Shown here: positions 45,154 through 57,205 of the stretch, piece by piece
How positions within the stretch are numbered: the stretch's first letter is position 1
How the letters are laid out: every line of letters starts with the position of its first letter
From: Nemophila menziesii
Taxonomy: Eukaryota > Streptophyta > Magnoliopsida > Boraginales > Hydrophyllaceae
Length of the DNA: 64,000 nucleotides
Assembly (NCBI GenBank): GCA_029959085.1
Contig: JARWIR010000007.1
Coordinates: forward strand, 43,575,137 to 43,639,136
Direction: 5' to 3'
Notes under the pieces: generated by a model
Database searches by the model: none
Told to the model about the DNA's origin: nothing
The model's input: the letters and a program-made list of their open reading frames with translations, nothing else
Translations under genes and position numbers: made by a program

Positions 45154-47537
45154 ATGGCTTGCGTTTCATACAGCTTGGGAACTACTATAAAGTGTATGAG
45201 CAGCCACCATCACCGTTCACCTAAAATCCTCTCTGGCAATCAAAACCGCTGTTTTCAAGTCGGACCAATCAATTGGGATTCCCTGAATATTCAAATTCAC
45301 CGAAATATTCCTCGCCCTGGCTCGAAAAGCCACCGCCTTTTTTCCTCCGTCGTTAACAGCGTTTCAATCAACGGCGACTCTGCTGGTAAGCATTGCAAAA
45401 TTGAAAAAAGATGTACTTTATTTCCTTAAATTTAACAAAGTTAATATTATTTTTATGCTTTAGTTTAATACTGAATTTCGTCACTGTATAATTAAAATGG
45501 TGCAGTGGAAGAACGAATTGCCGTGTTAGTTATCGGAGGAGGAGGAAGAGAACACGCCCTTTGCTACTCTTTAAACAAATCCCCCTCTTGTAATTCCGTA
45601 TTCTGTGCACCGGGAAACGCCGGAATATCCCTCTCCGGCGATGCAACTTGCATCTCCGATCTCGATATTACAAACAGTTCAGCCGTCATATCCTTTTGCC
45701 ATAAACGAGACATCGGATTAGTCGTAGTGGGCCCGGAAGGCCCTCTCGTTTCCGGTCTCACAAACGATTTAGTCAAAGCCGGAATTCCCACTTTCGGTCC
45801 CTCTTCTGAAGCCGCCGCTTTAGAAGGTTCCAAAGATTTCATGAAACGTCTGTGCGACAAATACAAAATCCCAACCGCTAAGGTATATTATGTTCCTTTT
45901 TCCTATTTTACCCTTCGGTCCTTACCAACTTTTGGTGCAGTATCGAACGTTTACAGATCCAAGTGAAGCGAAAGAGTATATAAAGAACGAAGGTGTACCA
46001 ATAGTTGTAAAAGCTGATGGTTTAGCAGCAGGTAAAGGAGTAATTGTAGCAATGGATATAAACGAAGCTTACGAAGCGATTGATTTAATGCTTGTGAGAG
46101 GTGAATTTGGAGGAGCGGGTACTCGAGTTATAATTGAGGAGTTTTTAGAAGGTGAAGAAGCGTCGTTTTTTGCTTTAGTAGATGGTGAGAAGGCTTTAGC
46201 TATGGAATCTGCTCAAGATCATAAAAGAGTTGGAGATGGTGATGTGGGACCCAATACTGGTGGTATGGGTGCTTATTCTCCGGCTCCGATTTTGACAGAG
46301 GAGCTCGAATCGTTAGTTATGGAGACGATTATTGAACCTACAGTTAAAGGTATGGTGAAAGAAGGGTGTAAGTTTGTTGGGGTTTTATATGCAGGACTTA
46401 TGATTGAGAAGAAAAGTGGTTTGCCCAAGCTTATTGAGTATAATGTGCGATTTGGTGATCCTGAGTGTCAGGTGAGTTAGTTATATTTGTCATTTGGTCC
46501 CTTTTCTTTTCGTTTTTATCGGTTTAGTCCCTTATCTAGCATAATATAGCAACCCGTAGTGCATTTTTCGCATAATATAGAACATGTAGTGCAATTTTTG
46601 CATAATATAAGGACCTGTCGTGCAATTGTGTGTAGTTTAGGGACATGTCAATTAACTCGAGAAAAGAATTTGGGGGTAACGCAAATAATCCTGGCTCTGG
46701 CCCTGCGTTTTGTCCTTTATCTTACAAATTTAAATATTTAGCATTTTAGTCCCTTATCTTTAGATTGTCACGAAATTATCATCTTCTTGTTGATCATGTG
46801 GCAATAATTTAAATTACACTTTTAAGGGTATATTAGTTGTTTATCTTATCAATTATACGGTGACACATGGACATATTGCGTTACATATACAAGATTTGGT
46901 ACATATACAAAAGGGACTAAAATGTTACATATACAAGATTTGGTACATATTTGGTTGCCATTGCGTTTCATATTTTGACAGTTTAGTATTTGATCTTGCA
47001 AAAGTAACATTTAATCCCTTATCTTCTGATTTTGTGACAATGTTAGTTCCTTCTCTTGTAAATATAACATTCTAATAGTCCCTTAATATTATATTAATAG
47101 TGTGAGATGATATGTTTTGTCAGGTATTGATGGCACGATTAGAATCGGATCTTGCACAAGTGTTGCTTGCAGCATCGAAAGGTGATCTAACCGGGGTGAG
47201 TTTATCGTGGTCACCTGGACCCGCTATGGTGGTGGTGATGGCTAGTAACGGTTACCCGGGAAGCTATGAAAAAGGGAGCGTGATTAAAAACATTGACGAA
47301 GCGGAACAAGTTGCACCTTCGGTTAAAGTATTTCATGCCGGAACGGCTCTAGATTTGGACGGAAACTTCATTGCTACGGGGGGTCGTGTTCTTGGTGTTA
47401 CGGCTAAAGGAAAGGATCTTGAAGAGGCAAGAGAAAGAGTTTATCAAGCGGTCGAGGAAATTAATTGGCCAGGAGGTTTTTATAGGAGAGATATTGGTTG
47501 GCGTGCGCTTCCTCAAAAGGGTAAAGTTGGAAAATAA
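45154..47537 (+). CDS. purD: Phosphoribosylamine-glycine ligase (GAR synthetase), plastid-targeted
   Basis: Catalyses ATP-dependent joining of glycine to phosphoribosylamine, the second step of de novo purine synthesis, which in plants takes place in plastids (and possibly mitochondria). Exons 45154-45385, 45506-45882, 45941-46471 and 47124-47537 give 517 aa. Residues 1-77 form a Ser/His/Arg-rich transit peptide. GGGGREH (88-94) starts the PurD N-terminal domain, and [13 protein letters not shown] follows. The ATP-grasp domain has [10 protein letters not shown] (265-274) and [10 protein letters not shown] (371-380), the metal/nucleotide site. The C-terminal domain has [18 protein letters not shown] and [12 protein letters not shown]. 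The start at 45,154 (MACVSYS) is preferred over an in-frame ATG at 45,067, which would add a less transit-like segment. Intron 3 is long (652 bp) and repeat-like. Confidence 0.95.
46472..47123. repeat. Repeat-like sequence in intron 3 of purD
   Basis: Phrases of the type GTCCCTTATCT, GCATAATATA and TACATATACAAGATTTGGTACATAT recur within the intron (the last twice, at 46,885-46,908 and 46,925-46,950). This suggests decayed MITE-like insertions. No coding content was seen. Confidence 0.4.
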
Positions 47538-47639
47538 ATATGACTGGAGGAGAAAAAGAAGAAAGGGTCTTGTGTATCTTGTGAAACTACTCTTTTTGTA
47601 TACTAGGAGTACTGATTTATCTCAAAGATAATGTGAGGA

Positions 47640-48490
47640 TTTGTTTTTTTGACGGATTTTAATTTTATCAGACCCTTTTAGCGACCATAAATGTCACGGA
47701 CCACTCGTGGAGTTTTTCTTTCTTTTGGTTGCATGAACCTTTTGGCATGATCTTAGGCCCTAAGTCACCGTCCATGGACAAACCAACCTTGTGGGATGCC
47801 TTAAGGTTTTGAGGGAATGATCCAATGCTTGTGTTACTCTAGTATTCTGCCTTTTGATTCCTTTATTGCCTGTGCAAAGACGTGCACAGGAACACTCCCC
47901 TACCAATGTATTTTTACATCAAACGGTTTCATTGGAAATCATAGCTTGAAAGTTTTTCTCCCAAAAAAAAGTTGATAAATAAGAGAGAATTATGCATGCA
48001 TCACCTAGACACTTACACTCTTAAATTCAGTATTGTTGCAGTATGGAGTAAGAGATGTTAGCCTCGTACTTTTATGTTGTGTTTTTGAAATAGATTTATT
48101 ACATTTTTTGGTCTTTTGTTATTCTGAGAAATAAAATTGCCATACTCCTAGAAAAGTAGTATATCCTTGAAAAAAAAAAAATTACAAATATTACCAGAAT
48201 TGAAATAAAATAGAGGGAAAGGAGAATAGAAAAGAAAAAAACCACCAAAAAGTACAACACGTGGTTTTAAAGGTGATATACATACACAAACATTCTCATC
48301 ATCTCACAATTCTTAGGCATTAAAAGCCTCCTCAATCCGTCGACTACTATGCTAAGCACCCATTAACAACACTAGCAAATCATTGTCTCTTCAACACATA
48401 TAATAAAAGCCGAGGGACCTAATAAATGAATATAACTAGACATCATATCATAACAACAATATTTATCATAAAACTCACTTCCATAATACA
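47640..48490. other. Intergenic spacer between convergent purD and SHAGGY kinase genes
   Basis: No open frame or repeat was recognised. The ends presumably hold the 3' UTRs of both genes. Confidence 0.4.
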
Positions 48491-48495
48491 ACTCT

Positions 48496-51308
48496 TTAAG
48501 AGTGGAAGGCCATAAATAAGTTCTGTTTTCTCGCATGCTCTGGAATTAGCCGATAAAGAGTTTCAGGAGGAATCCCAGCCACCTCTGTTAACAACACATG
48601 AAAATTCAACGGTCAGATTTTCATATCTCAAAAGTCAAACCTTATGGTCAAACTACCTTGTGACTTAAAATTAAAAAGTGGAGGAAGTGGACGCCCATTT
48701 GGAAGACGTGTATTTGGATCTCTTAATTCATCAAAGAAAGGATGAATACAAGCTTCCAACTGTAATAAATTAATAATTAAGTTTGGTTGACTTAAAGTCA
48801 ATGTCAAAGTCAAACTTACAGCAGTGCATCTCAAATTCGGTGAATACTGGAAAAAACGACACACTAAGTCCACTGCTTCTGGAGGCAAACGTTTCTGAAA
48901 GACCTGAAAGATAAACCAAACAGAATTAAGAAAAAATAAATTTAAAGCTAAGAAATTACCAAACTAACCTTGTGCCATGGATGCGCTTTTATTTGAGGAA
49001 ATTTAAATTCGGTATAATTTGGATTCATACATTTGATCTCTTCTCGAGTAGGTGTACCCAGAACCTAATAACATGAAATAAATAATTGTGAAAATAAATT
49101 TTAAATAAATTAAATCGGTAAAATTTACCTTTATAATCTCTACTAATTGATCAACTCCACTTTCTCCAGGAAATAAAGGCTGCAGAAATAATAAAAAATG
49201 TTTAACAAGAATTTAATGATTTAAATGGAGAATTTGTTAAAAATTAAATTTATAAATTACTTGTCCAAGAAGTAATTCAGCCATAACACAACCAGCTGAC
49301 CAAATATCAATAGCAGAAGTATATTCAGTAGCACCAAATATTAGTTCAGGAGCTCGATAATATCTTGAACAAATGTACGATATATTTGGTTCTCCTTTTA
49401 CCTGATCAAATTATACCCAGAAAATTTGAGCAAGGGAATATATAGTCATATACTTATATAGGCATTATTGAGTTAATTAATTTAAAATTTACCAAAACTT
49501 TCGCACTCCCGAAATCACAAATTTTTAGCTGATGTGTATGTGGATTTACCTGGATAACAATTAATTAATAACTTGACTCAGAGGCAAGAAATTATAAATA
49601 TAATAGAGTTATCATATGATAAAATACTTACCAATAAATTTTGAGGCTTAATATCACGATGGCAAATTCCAATACAGTTATGAATATATGCAAGTGCTCG
49701 GCATATCTGAATCCCAAATAAAGATAAAGATATGGAAAATAAGATGACATATATATTACAGGGGAATTTCCTCAAACGGTCCCTGAACTATAGGTAATTT
49801 ACTGGCTAAGGACCTGAACTTTGAAAGTTACCCTAATGGTCCTCGAACTTTGTTTTTTACCACCGTTATTAATCCCAGCATCAAATTCTATTTATTTTCG
49901 CTAAGTCCCCATGACAGCAGGTATTTTCGTAATTATCGATAAGGCCCCTGAACTATCCCCCTTTAACCGGTTTAGTACTCAAACATCTTTGCCACGCGGC
50001 AGTTCATAGTACAAATCTGACGGGGGGACAAAAATGAAGTTCGAGGACTATTTGGGTAACATTTAAAGTTCAGGTCCTCAGGAGGTAAATGGCCTATAGT
50101 TCAGGGACCATTTGGGGAAATTTCTATATATTATAAAACGATAATAAGTTTAAAGACAAAGTAATACGTACCTGATAGGTATAAAGTTTAACATATATCA
50201 AAGGCATACGCTGACTCATCCTATTATATTGCCTAGCAATTCGATTCACAGTTTCAGGTACATATTCAAGGACTAAATTCAAATAAACTTCTTCCTTTTC
50301 ATTAGTTGAGAAAAACGAGTGTTTAAGTCCAACAACATTTGGATGATCTAACATTTGCACAATCTGTAATTCTCTGTTTTTGTATCGTTTATCTTGAAGA
50401 ACCTTTTTAATCGCAACTATTTCTCCAGTTTCTCTGCATTTCGCCTGAAAAAGGTTTAACTAGTTACTAAAAAGAGACACGTATTATTGCATATTAATCC
50501 CTACAGAATTTACTTACTTGGTAAACAACACCAAATGAACCAGTTCCTACCACATGTTCTGCTATGTAACTCACAACCTGTTGATCAATCAGACAAATAG
50601 ATCGTGAATAAAATATTAAAGGGTAAATAGTTAATAGTCCCAGAAGGCCCTCGTCTTTTGTGTTTTTTCCTGAACATACCCTGATCTTTCTAAATGTGCA
50701 TCACAGGGCAATATCTTTAATTTTTGTGACCAACTTTAGTGATTCGTTAATTATTTGACAATTTTAGCATATTTATGCCCTCAGAAAAACATGAATATGC
50801 TAATTACTTCCAATAATTCATGGATCATTAATGTCTGGCGAAAAAAAAAAAGATAGGACCTGGGATGCATGTTTTAAAAGATCGGGCCATGTTCAGAAAA
50901 AAGCGCAAAAGATGAGGGACCTTTGAAACTATTTACCTAAATATAAAATATTATAACGAAAATCGTATTTTCTGTCTTGACCAACCTGTCTGGTTTGACC
51001 GTTTCGACCACCTATAGTTGTTCTTATGATATGTCCTGTTTCAGTACCCACCCCATCAATTGTGTCTGGTTCACTATCCTGAATAATTAAAAAATAAAAA
51101 ATAAAGTTAGTGATCTTCAATCTTTATAATAGTGATTATTTAGCTAAATTGAATATTTTACCTTATCTTCATCATGATCCATTCTTTCTCTTAACTTCAA
51201 ATCATGCATCTCCTTTCCAAGCCAATCAACTGAAGTAGATGATCCTCCGAAGCCATTAATGGACCTTGAACTACCTGCTCCTCCATGTCCTTTACTTCCA
51301 GATGCCAT
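48496..51308 (-). CDS. SHAGGY-related (GSK3) protein kinase, kappa type, 12 exons
   Basis: Ser/Thr kinase of the plant GSK3 family. The N-terminus ([20 protein letters not shown], then SVDWLGKEM), the [20 protein letters not shown] segment and the C-terminus [15 protein letters not shown] match the ASK-kappa/AtSK41 group. Exons: 51308-51162, 51078-50986, 50577-50518, 50444-50172, 49706-49632, 49549-49493, 49401-49261, 49179-49129, 49064-48969, 48903-48820, 48759-48657 and 48584-48496, giving 422 aa. Motifs: Gly loop GTGSFG (91-96), VAIKK with Lys113, HRDIKPQN with Asp209, DFG (228-230), SYICSRYY with activation-loop Tyr244, and TREE (305-308). All catalytic residues are present. Two introns hold MITEs. 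A leader intron probably runs from about 51,965 to 51,317. Confidence 0.96.
49759..50124. mobile_element. MITE in intron 4 of the SHAGGY kinase gene, 9-bp target duplication
   Basis: A 366-bp element with long terminal inverted repeats built on GGTCCCTGAACTATAGG, CCTGAACTTTRAA and GTCCTCGAACTT. TATATATTA flanks it exactly at 49,750-49,758 and 50,125-50,133. The 9-bp duplication fits Mutator-type mobilisation. It makes up most of a 465-bp intron. Confidence 0.9.
50621..50938. mobile_element. MITE in intron 2 of the SHAGGY kinase gene
   Basis: The left end GGGTAAATAGTTAATAGTCCC and inverted right end AGGTAAATAGTTTCAAAGGTCCC open terminal repeats of about 90 bp that include CCCTCRTCTTTTGYG and TTCTGAACAT. 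No exact target duplication was found. The family differs from the MITE in intron 4. Confidence 0.8.
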
Positions 51309-52300
51309 TAACAGGTCTAGAGAACACTAGGTCACTATTATAAGTACTCGTTTGTGATGTGTTTTTTCATCTCATCCAATAATGTACCTACCTAATATAT
51401 GCGTTAATTTGCACCATCAGTCCCTGTGTTATGCCTAATTGGAAAATATACTATAATTCGAGATAGCAGAGTTAAAAACAGGGATGGATCATGAAATTGA
51501 TACCAGAGAGGGATGAAGTGGGACAATTACTTCAATATTTCAAAATTCAAACTATTATTTTTCTCAGAGGCAAATAAATATTTATTTTTAACTTAAATAA
51601 ACATAATTTTTTGTAAAATAAAAAATCTGTGCAACACAATTACTGATATTGCTCAACCAAGTAATTCTAACGAGCGCTAAAGGAAGACTTAAATTTATTT
51701 AATTTCGAAATAAATGAACAAAAATAAATAAATAAATTTTTGAAATAAACTTTCAAGTATAAATCAAACGCATAATATATAAGCTAGTGATTTACCAAAA
51801 ATTCCAAAGTAGTTAGATCTAATGCAAGTAAATGAGAAAATAAAATTATTATCATCGTCATCATCATCAAATTGAAGTTATATCAGTTGATCATCGTTAA
51901 GAAATTCGTAAACCGATTGCAAATTAAAAAAATACAAAAACAAAATCATATTTACTAACCTTAGATAATATATAGCAATTCTCGTGCATTTCCAACAGAG
52001 CTCTTTAAACCTCAGGTACTCAACAGTTATATATATTTATATATGTATGTATGTAAAGGATTGAGTTAATGGAGGTGAAAAGTGTAGATCAGAGACAGAG
52101 AGCGTGAACTGTGGGTTTTGATTACTCTTCTTCTTCTTCGCTTACTTTTTCTAATTTCTTTTTATATTTTTATTAGTATAGAGTAGCTACTCCTTCTTTT
52201 CTTCTCTCTCACACACAAAGAAAGAAAGTGTGTGTTTTACGGTTTCAATATAATTTGAGTGACTGACAGTCATGTTTAACAGACAAAGACAGTCACGACA
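51309..52300 (-). promoter_or_regulatory. Leader and promoter region of the SHAGGY kinase gene
   Basis: A likely leader exon (about 52,110-51,966, CT-rich) ends CTAAG|GTTAG, and the leader intron ends CTCTAG just before ATG (51,317). TATAAAAA on the minus strand lies at 52,159-52,166. A MITE fragment with TTTGCACCATCAGTCCCTGT sits at 51,408-51,430 inside the leader intron. Confidence 0.5.
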
Positions 52301-52435
52301 AAAGTATTTATATTTTTTATTTTCTTATTTGACTTTACGAAATTGTCGAAATATCTAGATTTTTTTTTGTTAGTCTAGCTTTTTCATTTTTATTTTAACC
52401 ACAAAAAATAACTTTAAATAGTTATGAGATTATTA

Positions 52436-52790
52436 CCCAAGGGGTCTTGAAAATACCACCTCAAGACCCAATAACAACAGTTGACTTTCTTGTTCTTACT
52501 AAAGGTCACAAACTAAATTTAACACTATAATTTAAAATTTCAATTACTTTCTTACGCCTTTTTGTATTTTAGTTCCCTATATATACTATTTCTATTCAGA
52601 ACTATTTTAAAACTCTAAACCTCTATTTTCTCTCTCTTCTCTCCCTAGACCTCACGTCAAATTCTTAACTCCTATCTTCTCTCTCTTCAAAAGTCCATGA
52701 CTGCGATTCAAGATGTGAGAAAAATAAAAGAGTTGGAGCTTGAAGCTCCGTCCATGGCGGATCTTTCGTGCAGAGCTGGAGCTCGAAGCT
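52436..52790 (+). repeat. Fragment of the element family seen at 31-32.6 kb
   Basis: ACCCAAGGGGTCTTGAAAATACC, then CTTACTAAAGG..., an AATTTAAAATTTCAATTAC block and a GAGCTTGAAGCTCC region correspond to the inverted sequence at 32,650-32,330. No gene was seen. Confidence 0.4.
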
Positions 52791-52799
52791 GGCCTTTTA

Positions 52800-53235
52800 T
52801 GAGGGTCGGAAATCATGGCGTGACTCAACTTTTGAAGTAGAGGAAACTGCGGTACTTAAAGTGTGCAATATTACAAACAACTTTGAAGAAAGCAATATTA
52901 TTATTTTTACAGTCTGCCTTGGGATTATCCAAGGCCTTAGAGGTGCGTCTTTGCAAACTGGGATGCCATGACACTCATGCAAAATATTCGAGACATTAAT
53001 TCCTCTAAGTCTTATAACTTTATCAAGCATGTTACTAATCTAGATAGAGTTGCAAACTTCTAAGCTTGGTGTTTTAGATGTGACATCGTCTTGGAGAAGT
53101 GATCTTCAATTTCCCTTCTTGTCTTGATTAGCTCTCTCTGGGGGAGAGAGGGACTCTGTAACAAGATCGACAAAGGATAGATCTTGTAAAACTCTATCTT
53201 TATTTAATATATGTTATTTTGACCAAAAAAAATGA
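52800..53235 (+). pseudogene. LINE 3' end remnant (RNase H part)
   Basis: Decayed frames read EETAVLKVCNITNNFEESNI, then CLGIIQGL, then a block matching SKSYNFIKHVTNLDRVANF, then WLALSGGE. They end in a LINE-like tail TTATTTTGACC followed by eight A (53,224-53,231). This is the usual order for the C-terminal part of a plant LINE RNase H. Confidence 0.6.
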
Positions 53236-53335
53236 CCTTAAGTTGAAAAAATTGACACTTCAATTAGAAAATTAAGGATAGTTTATTGAAATATTCTTTA
53301 CAAAACATGTTACTATCCAGGATATTTCTCTGAAT

Positions 53336-53353
53336 GGGGGGGGGGGGGGGGGG
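53336..53353. repeat. Run of 18 G
   Basis: An uninterrupted poly-G tract in otherwise AT-rich DNA. The length may be unreliable because such runs are error-prone in sequencing and assembly. Confidence 0.8.
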
Positions 53354-53439
53354 TTTAAAGTTAGAACAACCACCAGTCCATGCTATTTTCTCTCAAAGAG
53401 AATAATATGATCCTAATCTCTCTTCGTTGGGATCCAATC

Positions 53440-54155
53440 TTCCGACATCCTTTTGGAAGACTATTTGGCACACTAAGACTCTTACTAAGATCAGGGGTTT
53501 CATCTGAAAATACTAAAAAAAACGATCCTCTACGCAATCTTAATCTTTTCAATAGGAAATTCTACTTCTTGATCTTGCAAGGTATGTGATTTCCAAAGTG
53601 AATCAGTTGGCCACCTCCTTCTTTCTCGTCAACCTAGTCGGCCTATTTGGGCAAAATAGTCAATTGAAACTATTATTGATCGTGATGAGGACTTTTTGAT
53701 TAATGTTTGGATCTCCCAAATTATTTATAATTTTTCAAGAGGTGGAATAAATCAAAATATAGTTACATCTTATATCATTAACATTCAATGGAACATCTGG
53801 ATTACCCGTATGAAGTGCATCTTTATAGGAACTAAATGGAATACGGAAGCTATCACTCACAACCTTATGAAGGATATTTTATGGCCATTCATGGATTGAA
53901 TTTCTTTGGAGTAACTCCATCCCGATCCCTCATAGTTTGACTTCTTTAATCGAGAGCGGGAATGGTCCTCAACGCTCCATCAATACTTCATGTGATGCGT
54001 TCTTTGAATCTTTGTATGAATGGTTAAGGGAATATAACTGGCTGGTAACCCTCTATTTTGTGAGTGTAAACTTATCATTTTTCAAATCTGATGCGGAAGG
54101 AGAAGCTTGTACATTTTTAGTGGCATACCAATCAGCTGATCTACTTCCTATTTAG
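53440..54155 (+). pseudogene. LINE remnant (zinc-binding linker and start of RNase H)
   Basis: Broken frames read FWKTIWHTKTLTKIRGFIWK (the zf-RVT entry block of plant LINEs), INIQWNIWITRMKCIF (the IVQWCIWKSRN-like block), and then a decayed RNase H start with a LYFVSVNLSFFKSDAEGEA block. Several stops are present. From 54,155 to 55,330 the sequence is AT-rich and nothing was recognised. Confidence 0.6.
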
Positions 54156-55582
54156 AATATTTAATTATCTACGAATTACCTTGAAATTATTCAAGATATT
54201 TTCTGATGCATGCTAGATCGAGTATTCAACCTCTTATGGTAAAAGTCAAAGTCTTAAAAGGAAATCACAATTCAAAGATCATCATGTTACTAGATGTAAC
54301 AATGAAGCCGTTGATTTTTAAATTAAACATTGCTGTCATAATATCCTTCCTACCAATCTTCTCTCCACGTTTCTAACGTGACCAACTCTCTAGACAAATC
54401 GGTAATAAAACATAAACCGGTTAAACATTGTATTTAAACTCTTTTATTTTATTATATTTGCGTCTGATAATTTTTTTTTAATATAAACTCCAAAAAGATC
54501 AACCAAAATCAATTGAACTGGACGTTGGCCAACAAAATAGGCCTCATAGACCTCTAAAAGCAAGTTTTACAAAAAAAAATACAAAAAGTGAGACATAAAC
54601 TTGCACTTTATGAACATGTCAGACCAAAATCGCTCTTAAACTACAAAAGAAAATCAACCCTCAATATTATATATGAGACACATTAACATGAAATCATGAT
54701 TGGTGTACTCAAATGTCCCCTGTTCTTCTATATCTTCACTTAACTTTAGGAACATTAAGCATTTTAAGTTCCATCAATAATATAAATAAGAAGCAACAAT
54801 GTGGAGCAACAATACTATGATAAAAGCTACAAGTTGGATGTATTGGAGTATAAATGTTAATCCTCCGTCTTCAAATTGGCTTATACACCAAATAGAATGA
54901 TCGGCTTATAATGTAAATTATTGAATTCAATTAACTAGTCAGTTTTATCACATATGGGAACAGAGCTGGCCCGGGCCGCTTTGGGCCCCACAATCAAGAG
55001 GGTCCAAATATTCTATACAAGCTTATGTTTATATGTTAATGTTAGTTCGCTAGTTAACTATTAAAATTGCAGGTAGCCTAATGGTAATCTTTGTTGAATT
55101 ATTACACAAGCAAACAGCTTTTTATTTTTTGCAATTTTTTTTTCGTTCGACCTATGCAAATTAGTCTTACAATTGTATTTTCTTCTTCTTTTTTCTTTTT
55201 AAATTATAATTAAACTTTACTTCATATTCTTTTTAATGATATATAATCTTTTCTACTATATCTTTTAATATAATTTTTACTATATGCTATATTTTAAAAA
55301 AAATATATAATATAATTAGAAAAAGTTCCAAAAAAAAAATCTCGTATTAGGTAACTTAAACCCCAGGAATTCAATGGCCGGAATTCTCTCAACCCACCAC
55401 CACCAAAAAACCCCAACCACCACCACCACCACCACAAAATCTAAAACGATCCTTCACTAAACCCCCATCCCAGCAGGTAAGCATAGTCTTTTTCCGGTTA
55501 GTTTTTCCCTTTTCTCTCCCCTGTCTCCCTTTTCTTCTTCTTCTTCCTCCCTCCATTCTCCAAAAGCTCTGTTCTCTGCAAA

Positions 55583-57205
55583 ATGGAAAAGCCAAACGAT
55601 CATCTGAAACACAAAATGAAACAAACAAAAATCATCCTCAAACCTGTTCAAAACTCCATCTATGCCACAATAGAAAAACCCAAATTACTTGCTAAAATCA
55701 TCAGTAATAAACCCATAAGCTTCAATTTCTTGAGAAAAACCATGAATAAATCATGGGGCCTAAAAGAAGAGGTAACCACAGAAAAATTTGGTTTCAACTC
55801 ATGCTTAATCAACTGTTCTAATGATGAAGACTATCAAACAATCCTCAGCAGAAGGCCATGGAACTTGGCTGGAAAGCATGTATTAATCAGAGAATGGAAA
55901 GAGAATGAAAACTACTCCATTGAAGAAATGAACACGACTACATTCTGGATACAAATTCATGGCTTACCGGGTAATTTCATCTCGGAAGAAAATGTTCAAA
56001 CGATAGCAGAAAGCTTTGGCAAAGTCATGGAAATCCAACTCCCTCCGATTAAAACGTTCAAAGAAGTGAGTTATTGTAGAGCCAGAATTGAATGGAACAT
56101 TAATCGTCCATTAAGCTCAAGCTATGCTTTCAACATCTCTGAATTCCGAAGTCTTTCGGGATTGATTAAATATGAAAGGTTAGGGGAATTTTGCAACGCT
56201 TGTGGTCTCCTAGATCATATTGAAGAGGATTGTAACAACAAATCAAAGCTAAGGAAAAGATTAGGTAAATGGATTCACGGAAATGAAAAGGATTTCAAGA
56301 AGATGGAAGAACAACAGGGCATCTTCATATTCACAGCTGAAAAAGAGATCACGAATCAAATTTCTAACTCGGTGAGCAACCAACTCGGTAAACTCAATGA
56401 ATCAAAGAACGAGCTAGAAAAGGACAGCAAGACTCAACTCGGTACCACCAAGGACAGAACGAGAGCTGGAAAGAGTAACGACAAAAAAATGGAGTACGAG
56501 ATGAGAGAAGGGACAACCAGTACAATGGTGGGAATAAACTTAGCTGAAGCAATGAACCCGACAAAAAACATGTTCGGAAAATTTTTTGATTCAAAAAAAA
56601 TGGAAGAGGAGCCCAAAACCCCTAATGGGCTAGAATATCATGAAATGAAAGAAAACATAAGTGGGCCAAAAGAGCTATCATTTGGATCAATACAAAAAAA
56701 AGAAATAGAGAAAGCCCTCTCAGCTGAACCGAGAGTGGGCTTCATAAACCAATTAACCAGCCCAAATAGTCAAACCCAACCCACAAAAAACAAAATACCA
56801 TCAGAATCTACCCAAAAACAAATCGAAAATAAACAAAACATTTCTCACACCAAAGAAGGCGAGACAAAACCTAACCCTAATCAAATCAACAACATTCGAA
56901 CCTATGAAGATGATGAAGATCAAAGAATGGAAGAAGTCAAGAACAGCTATGGGAATGAGAAATTACGAGAAGATAACAGAGAAAGAAGGCTAAACGAGTA
57001 TTATCAAATGGGGGAAAAATCAAAGAGCGAAAAAATTTGGAGGGCTAGATGGACTCCGGCAATGGGAACTACCACAATGAACATTCAAATGGAAGAATGC
57101 AACACCAATGGAGGAGTCAAAGAAGGCAAATCGACAGATGACAAATCAAACGAAGCTAATGTGTTTTGCGGGGTTGAACCAGATCAACCCCACCCTCAAC
57201 AATGA
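55583..57205 (+). CDS. LINE-2 ORF1: DUF4283 / CCHC protein
   Basis: A 540-residue open frame starting MEKPNDHLKHKMKQTK. The DUF4283-like region (about 25-175) includes RRPWNLAGKHVLIREW and FWIQIHGLPGNFISEENV. The zinc knuckle CNACGLLDHIEEDC (C-x2-C-x4-H-x4-C) lies near residue 207. The rest is low-complexity, rich in Lys, Glu and Asn. Its TGA overlaps the ATG of ORF2 in the sequence ATGA. It presumably binds the element's RNA. Confidence 0.9.
   Translation: MEKPNDHLKHKMKQTKIILKPVQNSIYATIEKPKLLAKIISNKPISFNFLRKTMNKSWGLKEEVTTEKFGFNSCLINCSNDEDYQTILSRRPWNLAGKHVLIREWKENENYSIEEMNTTTFWIQIHGLPGNFISEENVQTIAESFGKVMEIQLPPIKTFKEVSYCRARIEWNINRPLSSSYAFNISEFRSLSGLIKYERLGEFCNACGLLDHIEEDCNNKSKLRKRLGKWIHGNEKDFKKMEEQQGIFIFTAEKEITNQISNSVSNQLGKLNESKNELEKDSKTQLGTTKDRTRAGKSNDKKMEYEMREGTTSTMVGINLAEAMNPTKNMFGKFFDSKKMEEEPKTPNGLEYHEMKENISGPKELSFGSIQKKEIEKALSAEPRVGFINQLTSPNSQTQPTKNKIPSESTQKQIENKQNISHTKEGETKPNPNQINNIRTYEDDEDQRMEEVKNSYGNEKLREDNRERRLNEYYQMGEKSKSEKIWRARWTPAMGTTTMNIQMEECNTNGGVKEGKSTDDKSNEANVFCGVEPDQPHPQQ

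Noticed and set aside
50939..50947. 9-bp target duplication for the MITE in kinase intron 2
   Set aside because: AATATTAAA and AAATATAAA match at only six of nine positions in AT-rich DNA.
55330..55380. Target-site duplication for LINE-2
   Set aside because: No repeat of the sequence after the A tail (TTCTTAGACC) was found near the 5' end, so none is claimed.
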